Assembly: GCA_029948255.1 (NCBI GenBank)
Contig: JALIZF010001834.1
Span: 670,501 to 734,500, forward strand
Length of the DNA: 64,000 nucleotides
Source: Telmatactis stephensoni
Lineage: Eukaryota > Cnidaria > Anthozoa > Actiniaria > Isophelliidae
Direction: 5' to 3'
This document shows, piece by piece, positions 1 through 10,866 of this stretch. Within the stretch, counting starts at the first letter, position 1; every line of letters starts with the position of its first letter. Made by a program: the position numbers and the translations under genes. The notes under the pieces were generated by a model. The model was not told the DNA's origin and ran no database searches. It saw only the letters and a list, made by a program, of their open reading frames with translations.

Positions 1-794
1 ACTAAGACGTGATTATTTTGAATGTCTTCAGTGTGATCAGCATAAACCGGTACGTCCCAATATGCTTCTGCGTCAGGTGACTTGTAGAGTGGTTTAGGCT
101 TCACCTGTGAAAACCATGGAGGAACTTTGTCAGCAAGCTTGAGATCTCTAAGCATCTCAAAGAAAAGCACCTTCAGTGCAGCATTGTGTCTTTCTAAGTA
201 TTTAGACTGTGCTAGGGATGGACAACCAGCAAGTACATGGGCCAGACTTTCAGTGGCTTTACCACACATTCCGCATGTGATATTGTTCTTATCTGTAGTT
301 CCAGTCTTAAAGGCCAAGTAGACTTTTGTTGGAGTGAGCTGTTCGTACAACTCCATTATAACTGCAATGCAGTAGGTAGGAGCACACATCCACTTGCTCA
401 GCCATGCAAAACAGCTTTCATAACTCAGTTGATCATCCTGCCATCTTGTTCTCAATAGGTTTCCTTGCCAAGGTTGATCTTCGATCTTCTCCACGAGCTT
501 TTCATTTACAGCCTTCTTGAGATGCTTCTTAATCTGCTGTCCCTTTATCTTTATCTCTGGTGCTTCCAGTGGGCTGCATGATGGTTCAGAGGTATTCAAG
601 TTCAGAAATGTCCCAAGTTCCTCAGCAAACTTGTTTGCGTCCTTAATGAGTGAGGAGAATCCCTTGTCTGCAGATATTTCTCCAAATTGTTGGACAGTTC
701 TTATCATGGGGTCTGGACTCTCATGTAACTTGACAGCCGCTTTTATCTTGATCAGCTTATATTCTTGTTCAATAGACCGTAAACCTCGTCCTCC
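1..794 (-). mobile_element. RLE-type non-LTR retrotransposon fragment, element 1 (RT tail and zinc knuckle)
   Basis: The minus strand is open from the (ATT)n array at 795 to the window edge. The translated part begins with residues [12 protein letters not shown], then a helical RT-thumb/linker region and a Cys-Cys-His-Cys knuckle (CGMC..., H, ...GC, about 320-240), then a PPWFSQVKPKPLYKSP region that in this class lies just before the restriction-like endonuclease. The endonuclease and 3' end lie left of the window. The 5' truncation abuts the microsatellite directly. The knuckle resembles that of element 3 (CRLC...H...GC), but the linker differs, so I treat it as a separate lineage. Short plus-strand ORFs here are shadows. 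It is a reverse-transcribed 5'-truncated copy, very unlikely to be mobile itself. Confidence 0.82.
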
Positions 795-929
<135 letters not shown>

Positions 930-2525
930 GAGGATGAGTATTTATGCACTAAGCCTTCAACCACTGATAACCCATCTTAATACCACTAGCTCCACGAAAC
1001 AGTGCTGGTTCGCTGATGACGCAAGTGGTGCTGGAAAGCTAAACGATCTCAAGCGGTGGTGGCTTGAATTGAATGCCATGGGGCCAAATATTGGATATCA
1101 TCCAAATGCAACGAAATGCTGGTTGATAACAAAACCTGACAGAGAGGAAATTGCAAGAGACATCTTTGAAGACACCACAATCAACATCACGTCGCAAGGA
1201 CAAAAACATCTGGGAGCTGTAGTTGGCTCGAGATCATACCTTGAGGAGTATCTAAACGAGAAAGTTGACGAGTGGGTTGGGCAGGTAACAAAACTTGCTG
1301 ACTATGCGGATTCACAACCCCAAGCCAGCTACATAGCCTTTACTTTTGGTCTTAAGCATAAGTGGACGTACTATTTAAGAACACTGCCAGACATTGAAGA
1401 ACTTCTGATTCCACTGGAATACGCGATTGCAAATGTATTGTTACCAGTGATAACAGATCATACCTGCTCTGAGGATGAGAGAGATGTATTAGCTCTACCA
1501 GTACGTATGGGAGGCTTAGGGATTACAAATCCATGCAAAGCTGCAAAGATAGAGTATAATGCTTCAATCAACATCACAGCTCCACTAGTCGAACAGATAA
1601 CATCACAAACACATAACCCTCCAGATGAAGAAGAAGTGCGAAAGAAACAACAAGCATCAAGAAAAGAAAAGAATGAATACTTGTCCATCCAATCCAAGAC
1701 CCTACAAACTTCCCTTCCACAGAAGTCACAGAGGGCAGTTACTCTGGCTAAGGAGAAAGGTGCCTCAAACTGGCTAACAATGGTCCCGAACATGGACATG
1801 GGTTTTGACCTAAACAAAGGGAATTCAGGGATGCAATAAAGCTGCGCTACGACTGGAATATTGAAGACTGTCCATCAACATGTGTGTGTGGCGCAGCATT
1901 TACCATAGACCACGCTATGATCTGCAAATGCGGAGGCTTTATTATACAACGACATAATGAGCTGCGTGATTTAGAAGCTGAGCTGTTGAGTATGGTGTGT
2001 ACTGATGTTCAAACAGAGCCTATTTTACAAGACATCACAGGAGAGACACTACATGGAGGGGCAAATCAAGCGCCCGATGCTCGTCTTGACATACATGCTC
2101 GTGGCTTTTGGGAAAAACAGCGATCCACGTTCTTCGATGTTCGAATCTGCCACCCAAATGCAGAAACATATCAAACTCTGACCCAGGAACAGATCTATAC
2201 TCGACACGAAGAAGAAAAGAAACGAAAATATGCACAAAGAATCATGGAAGTCGAGCAAGGTACCTTCACTCCGCTTGTGTTCACAACAACAGGAGGAATG
2301 GGAAAAGAGTGTCAACGCTACCATGCAAGGCTTGCTGAACTGATCGCAAAGAAGAAAGGAGAGGATTATGCAACGACAATAACTTGGATAAGAACTAAAG
2401 TCTCTTTTGCAATTCTACGAGCAGCATTGCTATGTCTTAGAGGTACTAGAAGAAGAAGGAAAATTAACGTAATAGAGAACATTAGTGACATTGATCTTGA
2501 GGTTGAACTATCAAATGTGCAGTGA
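930..2525 (+). pseudogene. Reverse transcriptase / RLE polyprotein remnant of element 2
   Basis: In order: RT motif C as FADDASGAG (about 1009-1035), where the intact relative has YADD; motif D region [14 protein letters not shown]; motif E-like [11 protein letters not shown]; a linker; a zinc knuckle CVCG...[10 protein letters not shown] (about 1881-1935); and the RLE region [12 protein letters not shown] followed by [11 protein letters not shown]. Alignment with element 5 shows a single missing base near 1818 (NKG-N here, NKREF there) that shifts the frame, giving two overlapping ORFs. The frame-1 ORF starting at 517 is an artefact: it reads antisense element 1 and the microsatellite into this element. 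Confidence 0.88.
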
Positions 2526-2795
2526 AGATAGATGAATATATTTAATATGACTGTTTTTTCTTATATTATATTATTACTGTCGATATTTAGAGTTTTTTAT
2601 AAAAAAAATTATAATAGTTTTTTAGGACTTTTTTAAAAAAAAATTGAGAATTTTAAATATTTGTTAAGGAGTATAAATCTTGATAAACGTATTCATTTGA
2701 AGTTTCAACTATTTTGATAAATAGAATTTTAATATTTGTGAATTATTTAGAATTATTTATGCATAATAAATAAGTTATTTTTCATTTTAAAAAAA

Positions 2796-2796
<1 letters not shown>
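930..2796 (+). mobile_element. RLE-type non-LTR retrotransposon, element 2 (5'-truncated, frameshifted)
   Basis: A plus-strand copy of the same family as elements 4 and 5. Coding sequence starts immediately after the ATT array inside the RT domain, just before motif C, and runs to a stop at 2523-2525. A 3' UTR of about 270 bp ends in a short A-run that joins the next ATT array. Flanking arrays on both sides fit insertion into an ATT microsatellite. Confidence 0.88.

Positions 2797-2842
<46 letters not shown>
2797..2842. repeat. (ATT)n microsatellite array M2
   Basis: About 46 bp of ATT repeats, preceded by the A-rich 3' end of plus-strand element 2 and followed by the 3' end of minus-strand element 3. 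Two elements meet tail to tail at this array. Confidence 0.97.
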
Positions 2843-3790
2843 CCTTTATTTCACAGCAAACTGGTATATAATGATTTACAAATATAGTATTGCTGGTAAC
2901 TTAATTACTTCTAGCTCGAGAACTATCCTGCTCCTGAGAGCTGAAGCACTCTTCTCAGTACATGTGCAGTACCAAGAAGTACAGTTTTCTGCATGTCTAT
3001 AAGACTGATCTTATCGATGTCTAGCCTATGTAAATGATCTTTGAATTGTTTTGAAATTGCTCCTAAAGATCCTATTACAATTGGTACAATCATTGTTTTC
3101 ATTCCCCATAGTCTTTCTACTTCTATTCTGAGCTCTTGATACTTGTCAATCTTCTCCTTTTCTTTTTCATCTATCCTGCGATCTGCTGGTACAGACACAT
3201 CGATTAGTTTAACCTTCTTTGTTCTTTTGTCGATGATCACAATATCTGGACGTCTCGCAGTCATCTTTCTATCTGTGTATACATTAAAGTCCCAGAGGAT
3301 TTTAACATCTTGATTTTCTGCTACTGCTTCTGGTTCATGGCTCCACCAAGTTTCAGTACTTTCTATTCCGTATTTTTCACATAAATGCCAATGTATGTTT
3401 TTAGCAACATTATCGTGTCTTTCTTTGTACTCCTTACCAGCCAAAGTCGTACAGCCCGATATAAGGTGCTCTACAGTTTCAGTTCTTTCTTTGCAGAGGC
3501 GACAGAGTGGTGATTCTTTGTTGTTGTAGATGCTTTTCAGAGAGTTGGTTTGTAGTGCTTGGTCTTGCGCAGCGGTAAGCAGCCCTTCCGTTTCAATTTT
3601 CATGTCTCCTTTCTTCAGCCAAAGGTAGGTGCTGTCTTTGTCAATTTTTTCTTCGCACATCCTGAAGTAGTGACCATGAAGGGTCTTGCTTTTGTAACTA
3701 CTAAATCTTTCGTCCTCTCGTCGCTTTTGGTATTCTCTGTTCGTTTCTGCAGTTTCTCGGACTGTAGCTGTATCTTTGATGGTATCTCGC
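2843..3790 (-). mobile_element. RLE-type non-LTR retrotransposon, element 3 (5'-truncated)
   Basis: A minus-strand insertion between arrays M2 and M3. The sense 3' end carries AATAAAGG directly followed by TAA repeats. The 5' truncation falls at M3. It encodes the C-terminal third of a non-LTR polyprotein (next entry) and belongs to a different lineage from elements 2, 4 and 5. Confidence 0.87.
2923..3790 (-). CDS. Zinc-knuckle plus restriction-like endonuclease C-terminal fragment (R4/Dong-like)
   Basis: The frame is open from the ATT array to a stop at 2923-2925; an internal Met at 3658-3660 is only the first ATG, since the homologous sequence starts upstream (FSSYKSKTLHGHYFR). Features: the WLKKGDMKIETEGLLTAAQD box, typical of such elements before the knuckle; zinc knuckle CRLCKERTETVEHLISGC (about 3510-3457); then the endonuclease core ARRPDIVIIDKR...KLIDVSVPADRRI, a PD-(D/E)xK-like motif (about 3270-3170); then a KYQELRIEVERLWG helix. 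No stops are present, so the copy is fairly young, but RT is absent. Function by family: nicking of target DNA for target-primed reverse transcription. Confidence 0.87.

Positions 3791-3855
<65 letters not shown>
3791..3855. repeat. (ATT)n microsatellite array M3
   Basis: About 64 bp of ATT, contiguous with the poly(T) at 3854-3888. The poly(T) is the antisense poly(A) tail of minus-strand element 4, so tail and microsatellite are directly joined. Confidence 0.97.
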
Positions 3856-3889
<34 letters not shown>

Positions 3890-4449
3890 AAAATAATAAT
3901 AAACTTTTATTTAAATCTATAAAACCAATCTAGTAACATTCTAATGTAAGTAAATCTAAATTATCTTAATTATCCTATTTTCATAAATGTATAGGTATAA
4001 CATTGATAAACAAAAACCATATTCACTATTATTAATGACTGACTTGTTAAAAAAAACTATAAAACATGATATATTGCAAAATAGATATTCTCTGCTATAT
4101 AATTTCAGATATTATGTAGTAAATATTGATAATAGTAATTCATATTAAGATAACCAAAATAAAACAAAAAACGATAAAAAATATGCTAAAAATATTATGC
4201 TAAAAATATATATACTTATAAGTACTATATATATACCATATACATGGTATAAAATGAAAAATGTTCTAGTTAATTAATTTTGGCAACAGACGATTCTATA
4301 TCAAAGTCAATGTCTCTAATGTTCAAATTGGAACGTTTTACTGTCCTTGAACCTCTCAAGCATAGAAGAGCTGATCGTAGAATAGAGAAGGATACTTTCG
4401 CTCTAATCCAGGAAATTGTTACTGCATAATCTTCCCCCTTCTTGTTGGC
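3854..4449 (-). mobile_element. RLE-type non-LTR retrotransposon, element 4 (short 3' copy with poly(A) tail)
   Basis: A minus-strand 5'-truncated copy of the element 2/5 family. Only the last ~59 codons remain (4270-4448: [24 protein letters not shown], then an acidic tail, stop TAA). A ~380-bp AT-rich 3' UTR follows and ends in an uninterrupted run of about 35 A residues (poly-T at 3854-3888 on the plus strand) joined to (TAA)n. The tail shows that this family is polyadenylated or A-tailed before the microsatellite junction. Confidence 0.86.
4270..4448 (-). pseudogene. C-terminal remnant of RLE retrotransposon polyprotein (element 4)
   Basis: Reading from the M4 array: [19 protein letters not shown], then [15 protein letters not shown], then RDIDFDIES and a stop. 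It is nearly collinear with the C terminus of element 5 ([20 protein letters not shown]). It is too short to be found by standard ORF length limits. Confidence 0.85.

Positions 4450-4534
<85 letters not shown>
4450..4534. repeat. (ATT)n microsatellite array M4
   Basis: About 85 bp of ATT between the 5' truncation point of element 4 and the 3' end of element 5. Confidence 0.98.
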
Positions 4535-4537
<3 letters not shown>

Positions 4538-7382
4538 AACTTTATTACAAAATTCACAATGGAAGACTATTTACAGATCAATGATTTTAAAAAACATATA
4601 TGTATAAATATTAATAATAAGATATTCATATAATAAGAAATTCATATAAAAAATTGTGATAATATATAGTGTTAAATGTAATGTAGATGTTCGTTGTCTT
4701 TATAATTTATAAAAAAACATATGCACAATATCATTATATATAGTGTTAATTTTATAAACACTAATCAACTATTCAAGGAAACTAATATATATATACTATA
4801 TACTATCTACTTATAGGTAACAGCAAAAAAAACCTAAAAAATATATATATAAAAATAAAAATATAAATATATATGTATCTATAAATAATCACTTAATGTT
4901 GGCCAGGTCGACCTCAAAGTCAATGTCAGTTATCATATCGTTTTTTGTTCTTTTTCGAGATCTGGATCCTCTAAGACATAATAATGCAGATCTTAAAATT
5001 GAAAAAGATACTTTAGTTCTTATCCATGAGATAGTATTCGCGTAAGTCTCTCCTTTTTTCATAGATATTAGTTCGGCTAATCTTGAGTGGAATCTTTTGC
5101 ACTCTTTTGACATACCACCTGTAGTTGTGAAAACCAATGGAGTAAACGAGGCTTGTTCCACTTCAAGGACACGCTTTTCATATGCTCGCTTCTTTTCAGT
5201 CTCGTGCTTGTTGTAGATTTCATCTGGCGTCATCTCACGATATGATTTGGCGTTAGGATGGCAAATGCGTACATCAACGAAGGTAGATTTCTGTCTTTCC
5301 CATAGTCCACGAGCATGTACGTCAAGTCGTGCGTCCCGAGCTAAATTCGTTCCGGCAGGGAGAACTTCTCCAGTTATATCTTGTAAGACTGGCTCTATTT
5401 GGACATCTGTACAAACCAGATCAAGAAGCTCCGCTTCTAGGTCTCTTAACTCATTGTGGCGTTGTATGATAAACCCTCCGCGTTTACAAATCATCGCGTG
5501 GTCCACTGTAAAGGCCTCGCCGCATACACAAGTTGATGGACAGTCATTAATGGGCCAATCGTACCTGAGCTTTAAAGCATCTTTAAACTCTCTTTTGTTG
5601 AGGTCAAAGCCCATCTCTTTATTTGGTATTGTAGTGAGCCAGCTGGAAGCACCTTTCTCTTTAGCAAGTGTGATTGCTCTTTGTGTAATCGATGGAAGAG
5701 AGCTGTAGACCACCTCAGCTTTACTCGTTAACACCTCATTCTTTTCCTTGCGTGACGACTGCTGTAGTTTTCGTACTTGATCAGGATCCGGAAGAGAGCA
5801 CGATTGAGTAATAATGCATTGAACTAGCGGTGATGTTACACTTTTAGAAGATAGATACTCTTTCGCTGCGGCTTGACATGGATTTTCAAGACCAAGGCCT
5901 CCCAACCTCACAGGTAGAGCTAGTAGGTTTCTTTCGGCCTCAGAACAATTGTGATCTATCAATACAGGCAACAATACATTAGTGATTGCGCACTCTAGTG
6001 GCTGTAATAGTTCCTCAATATCTGGTATTGTTCGAAGATAGTAAGTCCATTTGTGTTTAAGACCATAGGTATACGCTATATAGCACGCTTGGGGTTGTGA
6101 TGATGCAAACTCAGCAAGTGTTGTTATCTGACTGACCCAATCATCCATCTTTCCAGTTAGATACTCCTCCAAAAACGATCGCGATCCAATTACTGCTCCA
6201 AGGTGTTTCTGTCCTTGAGATGTGATATTAATTTTTGTACCTTCAAAAACATCTTTAGCTGCTTGTTCTCTGCCAGGTTTTACAATAAGCCAACATTTTT
6301 TCTCATTCGGATAGTATCCAAGATCGGGGCCCATGTCATTTAAGCACAGCCACCAGGTCTTGATGTCATCTAGCTTCCCTGCGCCACTGGCGTCATCAGC
6401 GTACCAAACCTGTTTAGCAGAGCTTTCGATGTTGAGATGGGATATAAGAGGTTGAAGGCTTAAAGCGTACATAACCATTGCCAATGGGTCACCCTGTGTT
6501 GTCCCTTCTTCTGACTTTATCTCCTGACCTCCGGTGATGAACAGTCTGGCAGGCTCTCGATAAGTATTTAAGGCATAGGTGGAGATAGTTGGACACACAA
6601 CTCTTATATTATGCAAGGCGGCTGCTCTATTAAGACAGTTAAAGGCATTTGTTGCGTCAATTAGAAGAACGGCATCAGTTTCATCAGCCTCAAAGATAGT
6701 GTGCATAGCATGTACTGCAGCCTCACTACCACATTGGTGACCTGCACAAACTTGCATTGATCCGCTGGCTTCGATAACGTCTCCTTTCAGCATTCTAGCC
6801 ACGCACTTCCCAGATATCCTTCGTATGACTTCGCCAACTCCAATGGGGCGAACTGCGCCACTTCCTTTGTCGAGGGGGATAAGTCTAGAAGCAACAATTG
6901 GTTCAATAGTATGAGGATCAATGAGCTCTACGCAGAGTCGCCTTGTCAAAACGGCAAGAGCCTCGCATAAATTGGAGCTGGATTTCTTGAAAGACTTGCA
7001 GGCAATCATTCTTCTAAAACCAAGGGCATCTATACCAGACGGTCCCCCAGAGCCTTTAGTTCTCAATGCAGCATCTCTGATCATTTCAGCATCGATTTGT
7101 TGGAAGATGACTGGTGGAATGTCCTCAATTGGGCCAAATAGTAGTGATCCTAATTTAGCATTGCTGGGTGCTGGATGTTTCTCGTGAAGCTGTTCCATAA
7201 CTTGATCTGTTAAGGGAAGCACGCCCTCGCTGCTATTATCACTCAGATACCGTAAAGCAGAGTTGATCTGTCCACTCATCACCAGGTTGGCGAAGGTCTT
7301 TGCTCTGTTAGGCGCATCAGGTTTTTTACCTTTTGAGAGACGATGTTGAATTGCACGCCCTTGTTGTTATTGCACGCCCACG

Positions 7383-7383
<1 letters not shown>
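4535..7383 (-). mobile_element. RLE-type non-LTR retrotransposon, element 5 (longest copy)
   Basis: A 2.85-kb minus-strand element between arrays M4 and M5. It has a ~350-bp AT-rich 3' UTR with an AATAAAG-like signal next to (TAA)n, a long intact open frame, and a 5' end formed by a 19-bp tandem duplication touching the ATT array. It lacks the N-terminal portion expected of a full-length single-ORF RLE element, so it is probably 5'-truncated. Confidence 0.9.
4889..7366 (-). CDS. Reverse transcriptase - zinc knuckle - restriction-like endonuclease polyprotein
   Basis: Open for about 825 codons; the codon at 7280-7282 is GTG, so no true start is implied, and the frame stays open to a TAA at 7367-7369. 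RT motifs in order: [19 protein letters not shown] (motif 2 region); motif [11 protein letters not shown]; motif [17 protein letters not shown]; motif [12 protein letters not shown]; motif [13 protein letters not shown]; motif [12 protein letters not shown]. Next come a zinc knuckle (CVCG...[11 protein letters not shown]) and an RLE-like region ([11 protein letters not shown]...[13 protein letters not shown]) followed by [20 protein letters not shown] and [20 protein letters not shown]. Family knowledge: RT with YADD copies the element's RNA at a nick made by the PD-(D/E)xK-like nuclease. All catalytic RT residues are present and there are no internal stops, which suggests recent activity of the family. 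Confidence 0.92.
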   Translation of the reverse strand, partial: QQGRAIQHRLSKGKKPDAPNRAKTFANLVMSGQINSALRYLSDNSSEGVLPLTDQVMEQLHEKHPAPSNAKLGSLLFGPIEDIPPVIFQQIDAEMIRDAALRTKGSGGPSGIDALGFRRMIACKSFKKSSSNLCEALAVLTRRLCVELIDPHTIEPIVASRLIPLDKGSGAVRPIGVGEVIRRISGKCVARMLKGDVIEASGSMQVCAGHQCGSEAAVHAMHTIFEADETDAVLLIDATNAFNCLNRAAALHNIRVVCPTISTYALNTYREPARLFITGGQEIKSEEGTTQGDPLAMVMYALSLQPLISHLNIESSAKQVWYADDASGAGKLDDIKTWWLCLNDMGPDLGYYPNEKKCWLIVKPGREQAAKDVFEGTKINITSQGQKHLGAVIGSRSFLEEYLTGKMDDWVSQITTLAEFASSQPQACYIAYTYGLKHKWTYYLRTIPDIEELLQPLECAITNVLLPVLIDHNCSEAERNLLALPVRLGGLGLENPCQAAAKEYLSSKSVTSPLVQCIITQSCSLPDPDQVRKLQQSSRKEKNEVLTSKAEVVYSSLPSITQRAITLAKEKGASSWLTTIPNKEMGFDLNKREFKDALKLRYDWPINDCPSTCVCGEAFTVDHAMICKRGGFIIQRHNELRDLEAELLDLVCTDVQIEPVLQDITGEVLPAGTNLARDARLDVHARGLWERQKSTFVDVRICHPNAKSYREMTPDEIYNKHETEKKRAYEKRVLEVEQASFTPLVFTTTGGMSKECKRFHSRLAELISMKKGETYANTISWIRTKVSFSILRSALLCLRGSRSRKRTKNDMITDIDFEVDLANIK

Positions 7384-7387
<4 letters not shown>
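7350..7387. repeat. 19-bp tandem duplication at the 5' junction of element 5
   Basis: Two 19-bp units, attgcacgcccttgttgtt and attgcacgcccacgttgtt, lie back to back and run straight into the ATT array. Such short duplications are typical of 5' junction formation during target-primed reverse transcription or of replication slippage. Confidence 0.85.

Positions 7388-7437
<50 letters not shown>
7386..7437. repeat. (ATT)n microsatellite array M5
   Basis: About 52 bp of ATT where minus-strand element 5 and plus-strand element 6 meet head to head, both 5'-truncated at the array. Confidence 0.97.
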
Positions 7438-8010
<573 letters not shown>

Positions 8011-8396
8011 GAGCGCTTTGATTGTCTTTTGGCCACAACATAAATCTTCTTGCTGATAAATCTGTCCTGATTGATCAAAAGTGTTACTAATAATAGTAAT
8101 ATTTACGTTTTTGTATGTTTTTAATTTTAGTAAATTTAGCAATTCTCTATGTACAGGGAAGAAGAAAGATACAAGATCTCAATTTTATATCGACGTAAAC
8201 GCTAACATATTTAATCATTCATCTTATTGTAATTGAACATACACAGTACACAATTTCAGATGTTATTTTTAATTCATGGATTGCAATCGTGGATTTGCAA
8301 TCCACGAGTTATTTGTATTAATCAATAAACAGTTTGCAAAAACTTGATCTGAATCCCCAAATGTATATTGGATGTATTATGGGTAATATATTTAAT
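8011..8396. other. AT-rich intergenic spacer
   Basis: No coding signal. A small perfect foldback around 8283-8305 (GGATTGCAATC and GTGGATTTGCAATCCAC) is the only structure noticed. Confidence 0.5.
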
Positions 8397-9038
8397 TATT
8401 ATATGATTGAGTCGGGTTTCTTTGTTATTCATAGCACTTTATATCGCTTATTTCACGATCATTATGAATTCAAGGGTTTTATATGGATCTTTCCCGGGAT
8501 GTATCTGTATACATCCCTTGAATTTATAATTCCCGGGGTTTATACAGATACATCCCTTGAATTTATAATTTCGTCCCATACTTTCTTAGACCATCTATGT
8601 GTTGATCGAGACTTACAAATTTTCTTAGAAAGATACTAAGTAGCGATTACTGGTGAAAAAAAAGTCTTTGATTAACGACTGGGATTCGAACCCGAGACCT
8701 TCTGCACTCCTTTACCCTCCTTTAGCCACTATACTACTGAGCTAACTGATGAAATTTCTTCAACAAAAAAACGTTTTGTGTATTATCATGAAGTTCGTTA
8801 GTATTGCCCTGAATAGAATTGAAAAGCAATTCTTTAGGGTTTCCTTCTGTAAATTCAGTAACAATGATCTAATCAGTGATTGTGTTTTTGAATGGTTTTT
8901 GTGTGAAACCCTCCTCAATCACATAATAAGGCAGATAAATACCTCGAAGCTCGGCTTTTATCCATATACATCCCGAGGGCCTACGGCCCTCGGGATGTAT
9001 ATGGCTAAAAGCCTCGCTTCTCGGTATTTATCCCTTCC
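8397..9038 (+). mobile_element. TIR element with tRNA-like segment, copy 1
   Basis: Begins TTATTATATGATTGAG and has the matching inverted end CTCAATCACATAATAA at 8914-8929. It continues into a foldback (8950-9030) whose arms carry CATATACATCCCGAGG and its complement. Copy 2 at 44423-45034 is collinear throughout, including the foldback, so the mobile unit includes both parts. Inside, on the minus strand at about 8685-8748, is a tRNA-like stretch with an A-box (TAGCTCAGTAGTATAGTGG) and a B-box (GGTTCGAATCC) whose stems are degenerate. It is non-autonomous; the amplification mechanism is unknown. Confidence 0.8.
8685..8748 (-). repeat. tRNA-like (pol III A/B box) segment inside TIR element copy 1
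   Basis: Minus strand: GTTAGCTCAGTAGTATAG, then GGGTTCGAATCCCAG. The boxes are well spaced but the T-stem and acceptor stem do not pair properly, so this is a tRNA-derived promoter relic rather than a tRNA gene. Confidence 0.65.
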
Positions 9039-9463
9039 TTAATCTCTACTATACATGAAGGGATTTATAATCCTGCCAAAGTTGGTACAAATCTTTACTA
9101 CGGTTTAGGTTGGACAATTGTCTTTCTTGTTTGCCAGGTTTAATCCAAAGTTCCATTACAAAAGGCCAATTAAGTATTATCTTTAATGCACCCGATATAT
9201 ATTTTGGGATTCAAAGTTTTTACAAACCGTTGTAATTCCTTTACAATGTGATATATATATATATAAAGGTTTTTACCTGCAAATGTTGGCAGGTGGTTAA
9301 TAAAGCTCATCATTTCCCTTTCTTCCTATTATTATCATACTTTCTTCTTTTTCTCTTCCTCTTAGTTCCTTCCTTCCCTCCTTCCTTCCTTACGGCTTTC
9401 TTTCCTCGCTGGCCTCTTTCGTCTATCCCTTCTTTCAGTCTCCCTTCCTTCCTTTATCACAGC
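9039..9463. other. Spacer with pyrimidine-rich tract
   Basis: 9318-9462 is strongly C/T-rich on the plus strand (CTTCCTTCCCTCC-like). No gene signal. It lies just past the stop codon of the SGNH gene and would form its 3' flank. Confidence 0.5.
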
Positions 9464-10865
9464 TCAAATTAATACAGAACGTTCATCAGCAGAAACCTTC
9501 TTCCGTTTTGGTCCCCAAGTAAAGCTCTCGAAATTTATGGGTCTATAGCTATCGTAGCCATGGTAACCAGGATACCCAACAACTACCCCACAAACTTCAA
9601 AGTCGCCTCCATTTGATACGATACTAAGATTCTGGTAGCCAGGTTGGACGTTAGTTGCCACAGGATACACATAAGATTGGCTTCTAGGCTCTCCGTATTT
9701 TTTTACTAATACCTTCACCGAATGGTTCTTCTTCTTATTTGTCATCTTTATTTCAATGGTTACTTTCTCTTCATTTCCCAATCGAAGAATAACAGCAACT
9801 GATCTATTTTTCATTTTATTCGAAATACGAAAACGGAACTTCAGGTATTTTGGTCCTTTCTTTTCATTCGGCTGCCAGCCTGCATATGAATCAGTACGGT
9901 GTTTTGTTTGCCATTTTGAAAGGACTTGTGATTTCTTAGGGGAAATGTATTTAAAACCACGTGATTCCATAACACTGGCATTCAGAGTTTGTTTCAAAGG
10001 GATTTTCCAATTGGGTGTTAAGTGGGACCAGCAGTTGGCCTTAGACAGTTGGTCATCAGTAATGGACGGGTCGCTAAACAATGGTTTCACCTGCAAAGTC
10101 ATGACATTTTTATTGTTTTTAGATTTTGTGGGCCCACCGGGGGATTTCTTCAATACTTTTTTGAAATACTTGATGATCATCGATGCAATTTTGGCATGCA
10201 TCTTAGTCCCAACGTGGATGAGGTCTTTGGCAAACATACTACGTTTTGAATTGTCGAGTTTTCTTTTCCCAGAACTGGTCAGCGGGCATACCATGTCCTT
10301 AATACTGAAAGATGGCACTTTGTAGTGCTCCGCTAACGCGTCAAATCCAAGATTTTCCATGTTTTTGCACTCACTATTTGAAATTTTGTCATTTACTTTA
10401 TTAGGGTGCACCATTTCAACATATATGACCAATGGTGTTGAAGGTAGTAATAAAAGTATACGAGTAAGAAGTTCCATTGGTATTGCTGCTTTACCATATT
10501 TGTACCCATAATCATTAACTGCCATTTCAACCAAGACAATGTCCGCTTCTTTGACTGACAAATAATTCTGAAGGCAAAACAAGAAGAAGTCACTCCCAGT
10601 CCCTCCAATGGAAATCCCATGAACTGTGAGAGGGGAGCCAATAGTATCATTCCACCATTGAGCCACTTGGTTATAATATATATGTTTAGGATTTTCAATC
10701 CCTCCTCCAGCAGAATTAGATCCTCCGATAACAACCAAAGTTAGTGAACGTTTTTTGTGAACCTTCCTGATGAGACTTTGGAGGCCGTATGGAAGCTGAT
10801 CACGTGATATAGTTGCTTTGGGAAGCCAGACAAACGATGGCCTAGAATAGAACCAATAGTTTGAG
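9464..10865 (-). CDS. SGNH/GDSL-type hydrolase domain protein, 3' terminal exon
   Basis: A single 1.4-kb exon on the minus strand. An acceptor TGACAG at 10866-10871 precedes codons for SNYWFYSRPSFVWLP, followed by LPYGLQSLIRKV, and the frame ends at TGA (9464-9466). The shorter ORF starting at 10738 uses TTG and is not the true start. SGNH blocks: I VVIGGSNSAGGG (nucleophile Ser), II GISIGGTGSDFF (oxyanion Gly), III VEMAVNDYG (Asn), V AKDLIHVGTKMH (Asp-x-x-His). The fold spans roughly the first 260 residues. About 200 residues follow (SDPSITDDQLSKANCW, YAGWQPNEKKGPKYLKFRF, VVVGYPGYHGYDSYRP) and look like a beta-rich accessory domain I do not recognise. Substrate unknown; lipid, acyl-sugar or acetyl ester is possible. 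The 5' exon(s), perhaps encoding a signal or anchor segment, were not located upstream. Confidence 0.86.
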
Positions 10866-10866
10866 C

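Noticed and set aside
9756..10325. 189-aa plus-strand ORF
   Set aside because: Antisense shadow of the SGNH exon, which carries clear catalytic motifs on the minus strand.
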